From NCBI GenBank assembly GCA_014529385.2, contig CM043963.1, forward strand, positions 82,151,912 through 82,215,911: 64,000 nt of DNA, in the 5' to 3' direction. Within the stretch, counting starts at the first letter, position 1. The number at the start of each line of letters is the position of its first letter. Positions 11,207-22,541 of the stretch are shown in pieces. Origin of the DNA: Adiantum capillus-veneris. Its lineage: Eukaryota > Streptophyta > Polypodiopsida > Polypodiales > Pteridaceae. The notes beneath the pieces are model-generated. The model was not told the origin of the DNA and did no database searches. It worked only from the letters and a program-made list of their open reading frames with translations. The position numbers were made by a program, and so were the translations under genes.

Positions 11207-11560
11207 GACTGCGATGCCTGCATGAAGCGGGTGAAGAAAGCCCTCAATGGAATATAGGGTATTGCTGCCTTCACTCATGGTGGGCTCCGTCGATCCAGAA
11301 GTACTGGTGAAATGTCTTCAGAAGATAGGGAAGAAGGTGGATCTTCAGGGCGGCAAGAGTCACTACATCCCCGACACAATGACCATCTAGACAACCTCCA
11401 GTCATTCAACAGCAACTTCAAAGTTAGTAACAAGAGCAAGAACGGTCTAAAGGGCCAATTGCTGTCGTCAGATGTGGATGGAGATGAGGCAGCGTCACCG
11501 CCGGAAGTTAACTCTCACATCTTTAGTGATGAGAATGCCAACTCTTGCCGAGTTACGTGA
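11207..11560 (+). pseudogene. Captured fragment of a heavy-metal-associated (HMA/HIPP-like) protein gene
   Basis: Inside the CACTA element lies sequence unlike transposon genes. The frame from 11207 reads DCDACMKRVKKALNGI, the CxxC copper or zinc binding helix of the HMA fold in its usual setting, then a stop codon (11255-11257) replaces the next residue. In another frame, 11283-11373 reads GSVDPEVLVKCLQKIGKKVD, the last strand and helix of the same domain. The middle strands between them are missing. A third frame (11312-11560) continues with a hydrophilic Asp/Ser-rich tail like the linker of plant HIPP proteins. The donor would be a metallochaperone-like protein. The copy is intron-free, frameshifted and cannot encode a working protein. 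Family recognition is from motif layout only. Confidence 0.72.
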
Positions 11561-11694
11561 AAAATTATTTGTTAAATCAGTTTTAAGGTTCTTATAATCC
11601 CTGTTAGTTTAGTTCTTTGTTTTTAATATAACATAATTTACGTTAGATTTAGATTTATGTTATATTAGATTAGACTTAGGTTTATTTAGGTTTA

Positions 11695-11695
11695 C

Positions 11696-11726
<31 letters not shown>

Positions 11727-11728
11727 AA
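11695..11728. repeat. C18 run followed by (CA)n
   Basis: Eighteen C residues (11695-11712) run into CA repeats. On the minus strand this is the GT-rich tail of the adjoining SINE-like fragment ending in a G run. Confidence 0.85.
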
Positions 11729-11823
11729 GAAGAAGAGAGTTTTAACGTCGTAGGAAACTATCCCAAAAGACGTTAAAGATTAGGTTAGATGTAGACTTAC
11801 GTTAAATTAGATTTAGGTTTATT
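11721..11823 (-). repeat. SINE-like 3' part plus AT-rich block, second direct copy
   Basis: Nearly identical to 11001-11103, offset 720 bp, so the captured HMA fragment sits between two direct repeats of about 100 bp. Confidence 0.8.
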
Positions 11824-12160
11824 TTTAGTTAGATTTACGTTTATTTAGATTTACGCTTATTTACGTTAGATCGAGTCCACGCAAGAATTACTTACGGTTT
11901 AGGGTTTAGAGTTAGACGAACAGTGAAAAGATCTACTGTGAAAAGATGTTAAGATGCTGTGAAGTGCTACAGCTAGAGAAGAGGCAAAGGGGTTTTGTCC
12001 ACTACATGCAGTATCATGTAGACGTGGGTCTGTAGATTTCTTGTACCCACAAATATAGGTATTGACCAATAAAGACGAGATTATAACCCGGTGGTTCTGA
12101 TCTCCGTGCACCTCTAAACCGAGGTGTGCGGGGATTGGACATGACTAGAGAATGTGAGGT

Positions 12161-12161
<1 letters not shown>

Positions 12162-12232
<71 letters not shown>
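12162..12232. repeat. (GA)n microsatellite, about 70 bp
   Basis: Uninterrupted GA dinucleotides just upstream of the TNP2 gene start. Confidence 0.95.
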
Positions 12233-12234
<2 letters not shown>

Positions 12235-12293
12235 GAAGAATGCCAATAGAATATTAAATTTGTTGTCCAGGTTATAAGATTTTTATCCTCATT

Positions 12294-15200
12294 ATGAGTA
12301 GTGACGAGGATGTGGGACCGTCCAACCGAAACACCTATCTCTCAACGAGGGTCTTATGTCCTTGTAATCAATGCAAGCATGCTGTGCGACGGACAAGACG
12401 TGTTTCTTTGCACACGTTCGCGAATTTGGCGATTCGATCCATCTATTATAGATCGAGTTGTTGCCAATTATAACTCGTCGAACTCTGACGCTGGCCAACA
12501 AGCAGCAATCTTGCAACCCAATAGACGTGTTCGCAGGCGCTTTGGTCAAGCAGCATATGTGAGGCCACAAGATGTAGCCTCTGACAGCTCGGGGATGATC
12601 ATGCAGAGCACATTCCCAACGAGGCAATGTTTGAGCCCGAGATTGATGAAATGATCGAGACGATCATGGATTCAGAAAGGCTTATCTATGATGATATGAA
12701 AAGTGAAGCCGATACGCCATTGTATAATGGAGCACGTATGTCTAGATTGAAAGCACTCCTGGTTCTTCTCAACATGCAGGCAAAGTTTGGATGGAGTGAC
12801 ACTAGCGTCACAGCGCTTTTCAGGTGATCTATTACAATTAGTTTACTTTAATAAAACTCTAAATGTATAATGATCTGATAGATTTTTACACGACTGTATC
12901 GTATTTTTATGTTGTGTAGATTGCTTAAAGAGCACATACTACCAGCTGACAATGTGATGCCAGATTCCCGAGATGAAGCAAGAAAGATTTTGCGAAACTT
13001 GGGGATGGATTACAATTCTATCCACGCTTGTCCTAATGACTGCATTCTTTTCAGAGGGGAATACATAGACATGGAGAAGTGTCCGAAATGTGATTCCGAA
13101 AGATATCGAGTAGATCTCCACGGGACAAAAATTCCACAAAAGGTTTTGCGACATTTTTCTCTGCTTCCTCGCATCAAGCATTTCTTCGAATGTAAGTCCA
13201 TGGCCGCCCTAGCATCATGGCATGAGGAGAATAAATCTTCGGATGGTGTGCTACGAATTCCTGCAGATTGCGCAGCCTGGAAACATATAGATGGAACATG
13301 GTCGGATTTTGCCAGGGAAGCTCGAAATTTGCGCTTAGGCCTGGCTATGGATGGCGTAAATCCATTTGGTCAAAGATCAACATCTTACAGTGTATGGCCC
13401 GTTGTCATCGTCAACTACAACATTCCCCCGTGGTTGACTACGAAGAAGGGGCACCTATGGCTAAGCTTGATTGTGCCAGGGCGATATAAAGTGGGGAATA
13501 TGGATGTGTATCTTCGTCCACTATTGGAAGAGCTACAACAATTGTGGATTGGCATAGAGGTGGTGGATATGAGCGGACACACAGAACGACGGAATGCTTT
13601 GATCAGAGGCATTCTAATGTGGACCATGCATGACTATCCCGGGCTAACAGAATTCTCAAGTGATCTATTGACACTCCTCACTCAGACACTGTAAATCTTG
13701 TTTTTTTCCATAGTTGATCTATTATCATGTGTATACATGCAGGGCTTCAAACAAGCGGATACAGAGCATGTGTCACATGTGGACCTAGATTGAATGCACG
13801 TAGGGCTTCCTCACTGAAGAAGCAAATCTACGAAGTTCATCAAGCGTATCTTCCAGAGAATCATGTGTTACGCGACGGCTTTTTGGGAAGAGAGCCACCA
13901 AGGATGTCTGCACAAGCATGGTTAGAGCAGAAGGAGATGTGCGATGACGGATTGCCTCCAGGGATGAAGAGACTATCTCTATGGTACGAGTTACCATACT
14001 GGCCCCGACTCATGATCAATCACTTGCTCGATCCAATGCACATATTCAAGAATGTGGGTAATCTACTATGGGACCATCTGACCGGTAAGAAAGATACTTT
14101 GGGAGCCAGAGTTGACCTTAGAAATGTGGATCGTATGGAGCAATATTGGCCGCAAACAGCGTCTGATGGATCGATAAAACTCCCTAAAGCACCATGGATT
14201 TTCACAGGAGCCCAAGAACGCAAAGTAAAAGAGACCATTCGATCTTTGCGGACCCCCACTGGCGTAATGCACTCGCTCCGAACGTGTTTTACTAAAGAAG
14301 GAAAGCTTACCGGTTTGAAGTCACACGATTGGCATAAAATGTGTCAGGTACGTTCATAGTGGACTTTAATATCATTGCATAAAATGTGGACTTTAATATC
14401 ATTGTTGCACATGTTTACAGTTTATTTTACCGTTGCCATTGAGGGATGTTTGTCTCTCGACATCCGTAACACAATCTACAAACTTGCAAAGTGGTGCAAT
14501 GGATCTCACAAAAGGAGATCAACGTAGACTCCATACCATTCGCCAAACTAAATGCTGCGGAGCTTGTGTGCATGTTTGAGAAACATTTTCCTACTACCAT
14601 GCTAACCATTCAGGTGCATCTTCTTGTTCACATAGTTGATGAGGTGGAAATAGCTGGCACAGTTCATTCCAGATGGATGTTCTTCTTAGAACGTTTCATG
14701 AAAACGCTTAAGGGATATGTGCGTCAAAAGGCACGTCCGGAGGGTAGCATGGCAGAAGGTTGGTTGGTATCAGAGTCCCTAGTGTACATTGGAGAGTGGC
14801 TAGACGGATTTGATAAAGCCCGGGACACGCTATGGCGAACCATAGATGATGAGCGCATATCTGGGATTGTCATGTGCAATCTCGGTGTTGAGAAGAAGAT
14901 GACGGAAGATCTAGAGGCTAAAATCAACCGATTTTGCATGCTTCACAATCCAGTGATGCAAAAGTGGATTTCACAATATGAGGATGCAAAGCAAGAGCGA
15001 CAAAGGGCACGAATCGAGTGGAGACGGGGAAGACGACCACCGATGCACTATCCGACGGTTCTGGAGAGCCTACCAACCTTCATGAGCTTAAGATGGTTGC
15101 ACAACCAATTGAAAAGCGCACAACAATGCGGTGACGAAGTGACTGAGGAAGAGTGGGAGTACTCTCGGGGTTGCGCGACCAAGGTAAGTTTGCAATGTAC

Positions 15201-16016
15201 GACTAGCTAGTGACTTTATTTCTAAACGTTTGAACGGCCACTCATAATCTTTGTTCGTTGTAGTATAAGTCATACACAGCAGCATGGTGTAAAGGTCGAC
15301 ATTTTAGGGTGGAACGAATCGACAAAAAGCGTTTTACTCAAGATTGTGGAATCATGGCAAAATTTGAACAGTCTAGTCGACGACGTTCCTCTGATGCAGA
15401 TCCTGTGGTGGCGGAACTCACTTACTTCGGCACGCTGCAAGAGATTTTGAGGATCGATTACAGAGGATTTTTTGTCGACTTGTTCGACGTGCAATGGTTC
15501 AAGATAATCATGGAGGGTCGCAACGCTACTGTGCGTAGAGGAGAGTCTGGTTTTCTTGAGGTGGATTCTACTAAGAAATGGACTGACCTAAGAGACACTT
15601 TCGTACTACCCGAGCATTGTGAACAAGTAAGTATGTAAATAGTTAACATCCCCCTTTTACAAGTTATGTGCTTGAAAGCTCTCATGTAAGTTATGTGGCT
15701 CTGGCAGGTAATATTTCATCCTACAAAGTCTACATCAAACTGGTGGTACGTCATAGAGGTAGCCCCTCGTAGTGCAAGGACGTATGAAGGCTACCATGTG
15801 CCAATCACAACGGCATCAATGGAGGAGATCAGAGAAGATGCTCAATCAGAAGCCGCTGCGGTGGTGCCAGACGAGCATCAAGATGCTACTACTCTATATG
15901 GGGTGCATGCAGAGGAGCTACAAAATGAAACAGAGGATATGTGTTTAAACGGAGAGCTCTATATAGATATAGGAAGTTATGCTGAGTTATGCGAGGATGA
16001 GAGAGAGATCTCTTAA
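12294..16016 (+). CDS. TNP2-type CACTA transposase with DUF4216-like tail, decayed
   Basis: The ATG at 12294 opens a transposase-associated domain (VLCPCNQCKH Cys motif). After a frame break the frame at 12627 continues into the TNP2 body. Exons fit GT..AG introns at 12824-12919, 13660-13742, about 14350-14420, 15184-15263 and 15627-15717. Motifs in order are ACPNDCILFRGEY with CPKC zinc pairs, LGLAMDGVNPFGQRSTSYS (first catalytic Asp region), WPVVIVNYNIPPW, ILMWTMHDYPG, ACVTCG, HLLDPMHIFKNVG (second Asp region), HLLVHIVDEVEIAGTVHSRW and ARPEGSMAEGW. The tail (15264-16016) has YFGTLQEILRIDYRGFF and WWYVIEVAPR, matching DUF4216. The protein would cut and join the element ends. At least three frame breaks (near 12440-12600, near 14440 and near 14490) suggest this copy is inactive. 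Confidence 0.9.
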
Positions 16017-16265
16017 AGCCACAAATATTGTATTTGAACAATTTTGCTCCGTGTTGTAAAAGCTCTGGCTCTCTAAGTACCTTCCATGGCGCTCACATCT
16101 TTTGATTGAAAATTCTGAGTTTTCGACTTGCCTCTTCTATCACTCAATTCATTGCGTCATTGTATTTATATGCGTCATTACGTCATTGTATTTAATGGTC
16201 TTTGGGTCATTGTCTACTCTATTCATTCAATATTAAGTTTAAATATTCGTGTGTTTAATGCAGGT

Positions 16266-17571
16266 ATGGATGATGAGTTTCTTTCTTCTTTGTCACCGCA
16301 GCAGAGACAACGGTACGTGGAGCGTCATCGCTCTGGCGCATCATCGCGCGTTCCTACTCCATCTGCATCTCCCTCTATTTCGAAGCATTCGGCGCGCTCC
16401 GAAGCTTCGGCGTCGACGAGACGAGCTTCACACTCGTCTAGACACCGGCGCTCTAGTGGTGGCGGTGGCGGTTGTTGTGGGGATTCCGCCACCGATGCCT
16501 CCACACCGCCTCGTGTTCGACGAGGCTCTTTACCCTCCCCTTCTTTGCCCGCCCCCACACCATCCACAGCATCGCCATCTATGCCAGGTTTTGCACGGCT
16601 GACTGTTCCTAGCAGCTACACACCTCTACCTACTCCGCCAGGGCCACCCCACTCGACACTCCTCGCTTCGGGGCCCAGACGCCGGTGGAGACACCTGACG
16701 TCCGTACCCCCATCGACACGCCGCTAGAGACCCCTGCCGGGACACCCAGGTTCACGCGTCACCGGCCAGAGGGCTTGCCTTACTCCGTCGACTTCAGCGG
16801 CGGCATCATCATGGATGATGACGGCAAGAAGGTGATCTCGCGCATGCGTGGTCTTTGCTCTCAGCTGTTTAGACACTACATACTAAACAAATGGAGTGAA
16901 GTACCAAGTGATTTAAAAAACAGAGTCATCAGCATACTTCATGATGAGTTTCCCGTTCCAACACGGGATCAGCGCTTCAATGAAGACCTGATGAAGATTC
17001 GAATGCGCGAATACTGCAAACACAAGCGTTCCGAAGTGCAAAAAGCAATCAAGCATGGGTGGAACAGGCCAGATTGGCTGGCCAAAGAAGATTGGAAGAA
17101 TGCGAAGAAAGCAGTGCGCGAGAATCCCGACAAGTGGAAGCAACAAAAGGATGCAGCTAGAGCGCGAGTAGAGGCAGGGAGCTCGCACCACTTGGGGAGC
17201 GGTGGATGGGCATCATTTGAGGCCGATTTTGTAAGTGTTTTCGCATTGCTCTTTATGTTCGATAGTTTAGGGTTTATGAGTTTTTTAATTCTAACATAAT
17301 GAATTCTTTGTATGTTTTGACAGTGGTCGATGACAGGGTGTGATCCCACACCGTACGAGCGCGAGTACGCAGGCAGGAAGGGCTTAAACGCCCTGATGGA
17401 CATTCTCAGTTCTCACGGCGGCATGGTTAGTATTAGGGTTTACTCTTTTCTATTTTTTGTATTGTTTTATAAATGTCGTTATATGTTTATACTTACTGAA
17501 AGCTGTCTTATTGTCTTTTTTTGCAGAATCCGACAGATACGCCGCTTGGATGCGATGAGACGTCTGACTAG
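16266..17571 (+). CDS. TNPA-like second CACTA protein (plant transposase Ptta/En/Spm type)
   Basis: Starts at 16266 (MDDEFLSSLSPQQRQRYVER) with a Ser/Pro/Arg-rich disordered N-terminus, a TP(D/E)TP repeat stretch (16640-16740) and a basic Trp-rich domain (16780-17230: FSGGIIMDDDG, LFRHYILNKWSEVP, NRPDWLAKEDW, AGSSHHLGSGGW) like the En/Spm-associated transposase_24 family. Introns fit at 17231-17323 and 17426-17526, and the short last exon ends at TAG 17569-17571. A frame change near 16640 means either a one-base indel or an unrecognised splice. It lies 250 bp after TNP2, same strand. The family member in maize binds subterminal repeats; here those would be the GCGACGCT motifs. Confidence 0.8.
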
Positions 17572-17940
17572 ACAACGTCAGTTTAGCCGTAGCTAGATAG
17601 CATTAGTTTAGGGTTTCTCATAGCTTATGTATCATGAGACGGATTTTATACGTCTTTTTGAACCATGTATATTATTACATTTGTCACCGCAGTTCATTTT
17701 GCCAATCAATTCTTTATGCCTATGATGTTGTACAATTGTCATTATTACATTTGCCAATCAATTCATTTTTCCTATGATGTGTACAATTGTCAATTTTACG
17801 CTTGTCAATTTTGCAAACAATGCGTCTTGTGGGTGACTATTTTGGGTCTATTATCTACCCTTGCACTTTTTTAAAAAAGTGAATCAAGTACAATATGGTT
17901 GATGGGTGGCAGGGCATTCAATGCCCGGTCACCAAAAAAT
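17572..17940. other. Non-coding 3' region of the CACTA element
   Basis: AT-rich, with short internal repeats of TTTGCCAATCAATTC and GTACAATTGTCA; no gene. Confidence 0.5.
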
Positions 17941-18180
17941 TTTTCTCTCGGGCATCGCTATAACCGTTGCTATTTATGGCTCTGTAGCGTCGCTATGAGC
18001 GTCGCTATAGACTTCTGTGTAAACGTCGCTATAACCGTCGTTATGACCGTCGCTATGAGCGTCTCTATATAGCGACGCAAATAGCGACGCTCTCGTAGCG
18101 ACGCTATTAGCGACGGTTTTAGCGACGCCGGGGGTTATAAAAACCCAGTGTATTTCCGTCGCTAACAGCGTCACAAGAGC
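17941..18180. promoter_or_regulatory. Right subterminal repeats of the CACTA element
   Basis: More than ten copies in both orientations of a GTCGCTAT(A/G)A(C/G)CGTCGC-type motif, with blocks such as TAGCGACGC. Same motif as the left end; probable TNPA-type binding array. Confidence 0.85.
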
Positions 18181-18186
18181 ACACAA

Positions 18187-18198
18187 CCTCTTGTAGTG
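18187..18198 (-). repeat. CACTA right terminal inverted repeat
   Basis: CCTCTTGTAGTG, exact reverse complement of the left end, followed by the ATT duplication (18199-18201). Confidence 0.97.
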
Positions 18199-18201
18199 AT
18201 T

Positions 18202-19764
18202 GTAAGTTCAAGTTTTTGAGTTTGTGAATCTTTATCATTATTCTAGAATACTCATGTTCTAAGAACATTGTGCTTGTTTTGGGTTGCCATGATTTATTGT
18301 CTTCATAAGTTAAAGATGTGAAGGGGAGTTTACTCTTACAGTTGGGTGCAAGAAGTGGTTTAATCGTATGAGGCGCATAAATCATGCTAAGACCTGGATT
18401 TGGAAGTTGGTGGTTTTGTAAATGTGAATGCAACTGAATATGGGTTGACTACGTGTATGCTTATCTTGAGAAGTGAAAGATCCAAAATTTGGGCATGAAT
18501 GTAGATGTTGTGAACATAGATTTCGCTAAATGTATGTTTTGTGAGCATGCTTGAGAGTTAAAATTTCAATATGGCAAGCAATATTTGATTTATGGTATGC
18601 TAGATTGAATACTATAATGGAACTAATTTTATTTTGTACAAGAGAACTATTGCGTTCAGAGGTAGCAAAGTAGGGAATCAATCTTATTAATATGGCTTTT
18701 AGAGCTCTCTAATATGTATGAGTAGATTAAGTTATAGATAAATCAAGATGTAAGTAACGCAATTCAATGCATTCTCCCTTTATGTCTTGAGTGTGATCAC
18801 CTTTTCCCTTCCCGCTACAACTGTTGGTAATCTCTGGCATGACCTAACTCTCGAGTGATAATGACAAAAGTCTCACATGTGAAAATTTTCCCACATTGGA
18901 AAAATTCATGTGAGTTTTCTCATGTTGGAATCTGGTGTAGTTGTGAATCCAAATGTGAGAATAATTCATGTGTTGATGACTACGTGAGAAAATCATTCTC
19001 ATATGAGCTTTGTTTTTCTAATGATTGGAAAAAAGAATCTCACCACTTTTCTCATAAAGGATACTTTCTCTCATGTGTGAAAAAAACTTGGATAAAAGTC
19101 TAAGCTAGGATTTTCAACTAAGAAAGTTGCTAAAACTCCTTGTGCAGGTGCCTCGATCTAAGGAAGCAAACCCTCAAGCGGCATGATCACCCATTCTCTT
19201 TTTATATAATATAGAAGACTAGCAGTGGGCTGTGATAGTCTTTTCACGGGCTCAATCCAAGAGCTGGCGTTTTCATGCACATAGCACTGTGTGAAGGGAT
19301 CCACCAAGGTAAGAGCATTGATCTCTCTCTCTCTCCCTCTCTCTCTCTCTCCGGTAGTAAGATGTGCCTTAAGTACGCTTCTACTTCTTGTGTCATGGTC
19401 TCTTCATTTTCATACCTTCCCTTAAATGCTACTTCAATCTCCATCGCCATCTCTTGTGTGAGTTTGCCATCACATTCACTGGTGCTTCACTTATGTTTCC
19501 AAGCTATTTCTCTTCTTTTAATTATAAATAAAGCCTCACACTTAAGCTCCTTATGGAGATCTTTAATTCTTCCTTGACCATCTGGGACAGAGAACCCAAG
19601 AAGGTGATCTATTGTTTTGTCCACAATAAAATTAATTCTGTTGCACTCATGCAAACGACATGCACTAGCCACTGCAAGTGTTATCCGATTGTCTTCCGGT
19701 CAATCATGTTCTAATCATCTTTTGATTCCCATTAAGTTCAAATAGTAATGAAAATGAATAATTC
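18202..19764. other. Non-coding stretch, no gene recognised
   Basis: It is the former neighbour of 10117 before the CACTA insertion. At 18860-19085 there is an internally repetitive run of TCATGTGAG / TGTGAAAA / CTCATATG words. A short CT tract is at 19321-19351. No open frame carries a recognisable domain. Confidence 0.5.
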
Positions 19765-19767
19765 TAA

Positions 19768-20020
19768 GGCTGGGTTCAAACTGAGGCGGTAGAAGAAAAT
19801 TGTGGTCGCAAATCTGTCGTCGCCTAGTGTGAACAATGTGGATGCGGAACAATGAAAAAGCAAAGGGGGTTGAGAGAGGCCATCAACTCTTCCGGGGGGG
19901 GGGTCGGAAGAAAAATGGAGGGCCCAGCGGAAGAGTGTCTCAACTTCGACCAATCAACTTTCACCATGGAGCATTGACGCCCCTTCGCAGGTTTCTTCCG
20001 CCGCCTAGTCTGAACCCACC
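19768..20020. mobile_element. MITE of 253 bp, PIF/Harbinger-like, target duplication TAA
   Basis: The left end CTGGGTTCAAACTGAGGCGG and the right end (reverse complement GTGGGTTCAGACTAGGCGG) form inverted repeats of about 28 bp that continue into GAAGAAA on both sides. The trinucleotide TAA flanks the element at 19765-19767 and 20021-20023. The small size, lack of coding and TAA duplication fit a Tourist-type MITE. Superfamily assignment is inference. Confidence 0.75.
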
Positions 20021-20086
20021 TAAAAGATTTCAATAGTCATGCAAATAAGAATAAACAAAGTCGTCACTAACTTCCAATGACAACAC

Positions 20087-20089
<3 letters not shown>

Positions 20090-20161
<72 letters not shown>
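20090..20161. repeat. (GA)n microsatellite, about 70 bp
   Basis: Perfect GA tract. Confidence 0.95.
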
Positions 20162-20164
<3 letters not shown>

Positions 20165-20760
20165 TTAAAAACACTCAAAAAGAGAGAGAAAGTCTTATTT
20201 AATAGGAAAAATTACCAGAATATCCTTGTAATTCATGAAAATTTCCAGAATTTATAACCTACAGTTGTCACCGTCATCGTAGTGTTTGTTGCTGAGTCAT
20301 AGTGCTTGTTGGGAGGTCTTGCTCTGCAATCCCCCAATTAATAGAGTTGGGATTTCAACATGGGTAGGCATTGGAAAGTAGATTAGCACAGGGATATATG
20401 GTCACATTGAGTTGGGCATTGTCGGATTATCGAGCCACAGAATCTGGCCGGCCTTGGTATTCACAGGCTAATTGCCATTTAGCGCGGTCATCACCGAGCC
20501 TACCTCCAGTTGCAGTTGACAAATCACTTCCAGCTCAAATCCCCCAATTGTTTGGCTTCTAATAGCACTACATGGGCGATCGTGCTTATGTTGTAGGTCT
20601 TTGTCATGAGCAAGACCCTTTCTAGTGTTCGTAGCAAATACTCCTGACCGTTCTGAGTTGCGATAGCTGCTCAATTTGAACTCATTAGAGGCTGCTAGAC
20701 CATGTAGGGCCTGCATGTCTGCTGCTGTACTCTTTTTGGACACTCTTGTGACACTTGCAG
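20162..20760. other. Non-coding stretch
   Basis: A 114-codon open frame on the minus strand (20468-20812) overlaps the repeat that follows and shows no family motif. A fold-back related fragment lies at 20205-20262. Confidence 0.4.
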
Positions 20761-20762
20761 AC

Positions 20763-21240
20763 GACAGTCTACATGCATCATCCCTGCTCCACCGTAGCTT
20801 CATCTGCTCCATGAGCTAGTTCTTGAGAGGGGAAAGTGCCTTCATAGATGTAAGTTGCCTGCCATGATGATTTGGTAGTAGAGAAGGACAAAATATAGGT
20901 GGAAATCGGGAAGAGAGTGCAATAGCAGAGAGAGCCGTGTAGAGAATAAGAGAGTGTGACATTTTCTCCAACATAGCTTTATCCGTTCTGCCTGCAATTG
21001 ATAGTCTACATTGCTACTCCACCATAGTTTCATCCACTATGTGAGTGGTTGTAGGGGTGATCGGTGCCTTCATAGATGCTCTACCTGCCATGATGATTTT
21101 CTCACAAAGAAGGAAAGTATTAGGAGGAAACTACAATTGCAGAGAGGGCAGTGCAGAGAATAATTGAGAGTGTGAAAGTAGAGAGTGTGCACACTGAAGG
21201 AAGGTAAGGAGGTGAAAAGAAACATAGAGTACAGCACATA
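20763..21240. repeat. Tandem duplication with a period of about 237 bp
   Basis: GACAGTCTACATG..TGCTCCACCGTAG and the following GTGCCTTCATAGATG, CTGCCATGATGATTT and AGAGAATAA blocks recur from about 21000 with roughly 20% change. Confidence 0.65.
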
Positions 21241-21718
21241 GCAGGAATAGAGGGATTTGTAGGCACAGAATATGGAGAAAATATATGTTGAGAAAATTGT
21301 GAGAGGGATAAGAGCTTAAAATAGCCTTAAAACAATATTTTTATTCCAAGCAGATTAAAATAGATTCTAAAAGCTTTAAAATGTATACAACATTTGATAG
21401 GCACCATGCCTATATCACTCTCTATAAGCAGACAATGCCAACAAATAAGAAAATAGACCAAAATATAGATAGAATCTATTCTAGCTATACTATCTATAAA
21501 AGAAGAAGGGATTCCGGAAAAAGAGCTGGCACATGGTAGCAAATGCCACATCTGACAGCACCTTGGACCTAAGTCCTTTCCCATTAGAAGTCTTATAGGT
21601 TTGAAAAGATGCAATGCAATCCAAACTGTTTAGTCCACTCATGAGTAAAAAGGAAGGAGAGAGAGAGAGAGAGAGAGTCTATAACTATTTCTCACTCTTT
21701 CATGGTGTCTACTTCCCT

Positions 21719-22224
<506 letters not shown>

Positions 22225-22335
22225 AAGAAGAATAAGAAGAAGAAGAGTAGTATTTTAAAGTCGTAGGAAACTATCCCAAGAGGCCTTAAAGATCTATCCG
22301 AAAAGGAGAAGACCTGTTATTTAGAAAGAAGGTTG
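22225..22335 (-). repeat. SINE-like repeat, 3' fragment
   Basis: The minus strand carries AATAACAGGTCTTCTCC, GATCTTTAAGGCCTCTTGGG and AGTTTCCTACGACTTTAAAA followed by a CTTCTTCTTCTT tail. The order matches the complete copies at 62466 and 62683. Confidence 0.65.
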
Positions 22336-22385
22336 GGGTCGTCCAGCGTGAACGAGCACAATGAGCCATAGCCCGCTCCCGCTCC

Positions 22386-22509
<124 letters not shown>

Positions 22510-22541
22510 TTTTATTATCGTCCTCGGAGGTCAAATATGAC

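Larger units (their letters stand above)
10121..18198 (+). mobile_element. Complete CACTA (En/Spm) transposon, 8078 bp, target duplication ATT
   Basis: The left end CACTACAAGAGG (10121-10132) and right end CCTCTTGTAGTG (18187-18198) are perfect 12-bp inverted repeats. The flanking trinucleotide ATT occurs at 10118-10120 and again at 18199-18201, the 3-bp duplication typical of CACTA elements. The interior has GCGACGCT-type subterminal motifs at both ends, a TNP2 transposase gene (12294-16016) and a TNPA-like gene (16266-17571) in the same orientation. The 5' part carries SINE-like repeats, microsatellites and a captured host gene fragment. Frameshifts in TNP2 suggest this copy is no longer autonomous, though its ends could still be mobilised by a relative. 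Confidence 0.95.

Noticed and set aside
20468-20812. Minus-strand 114-codon frame as a gene
   Set aside because: No domain, overlaps a duplicated non-coding block, and the duplicate copy does not keep the frame.
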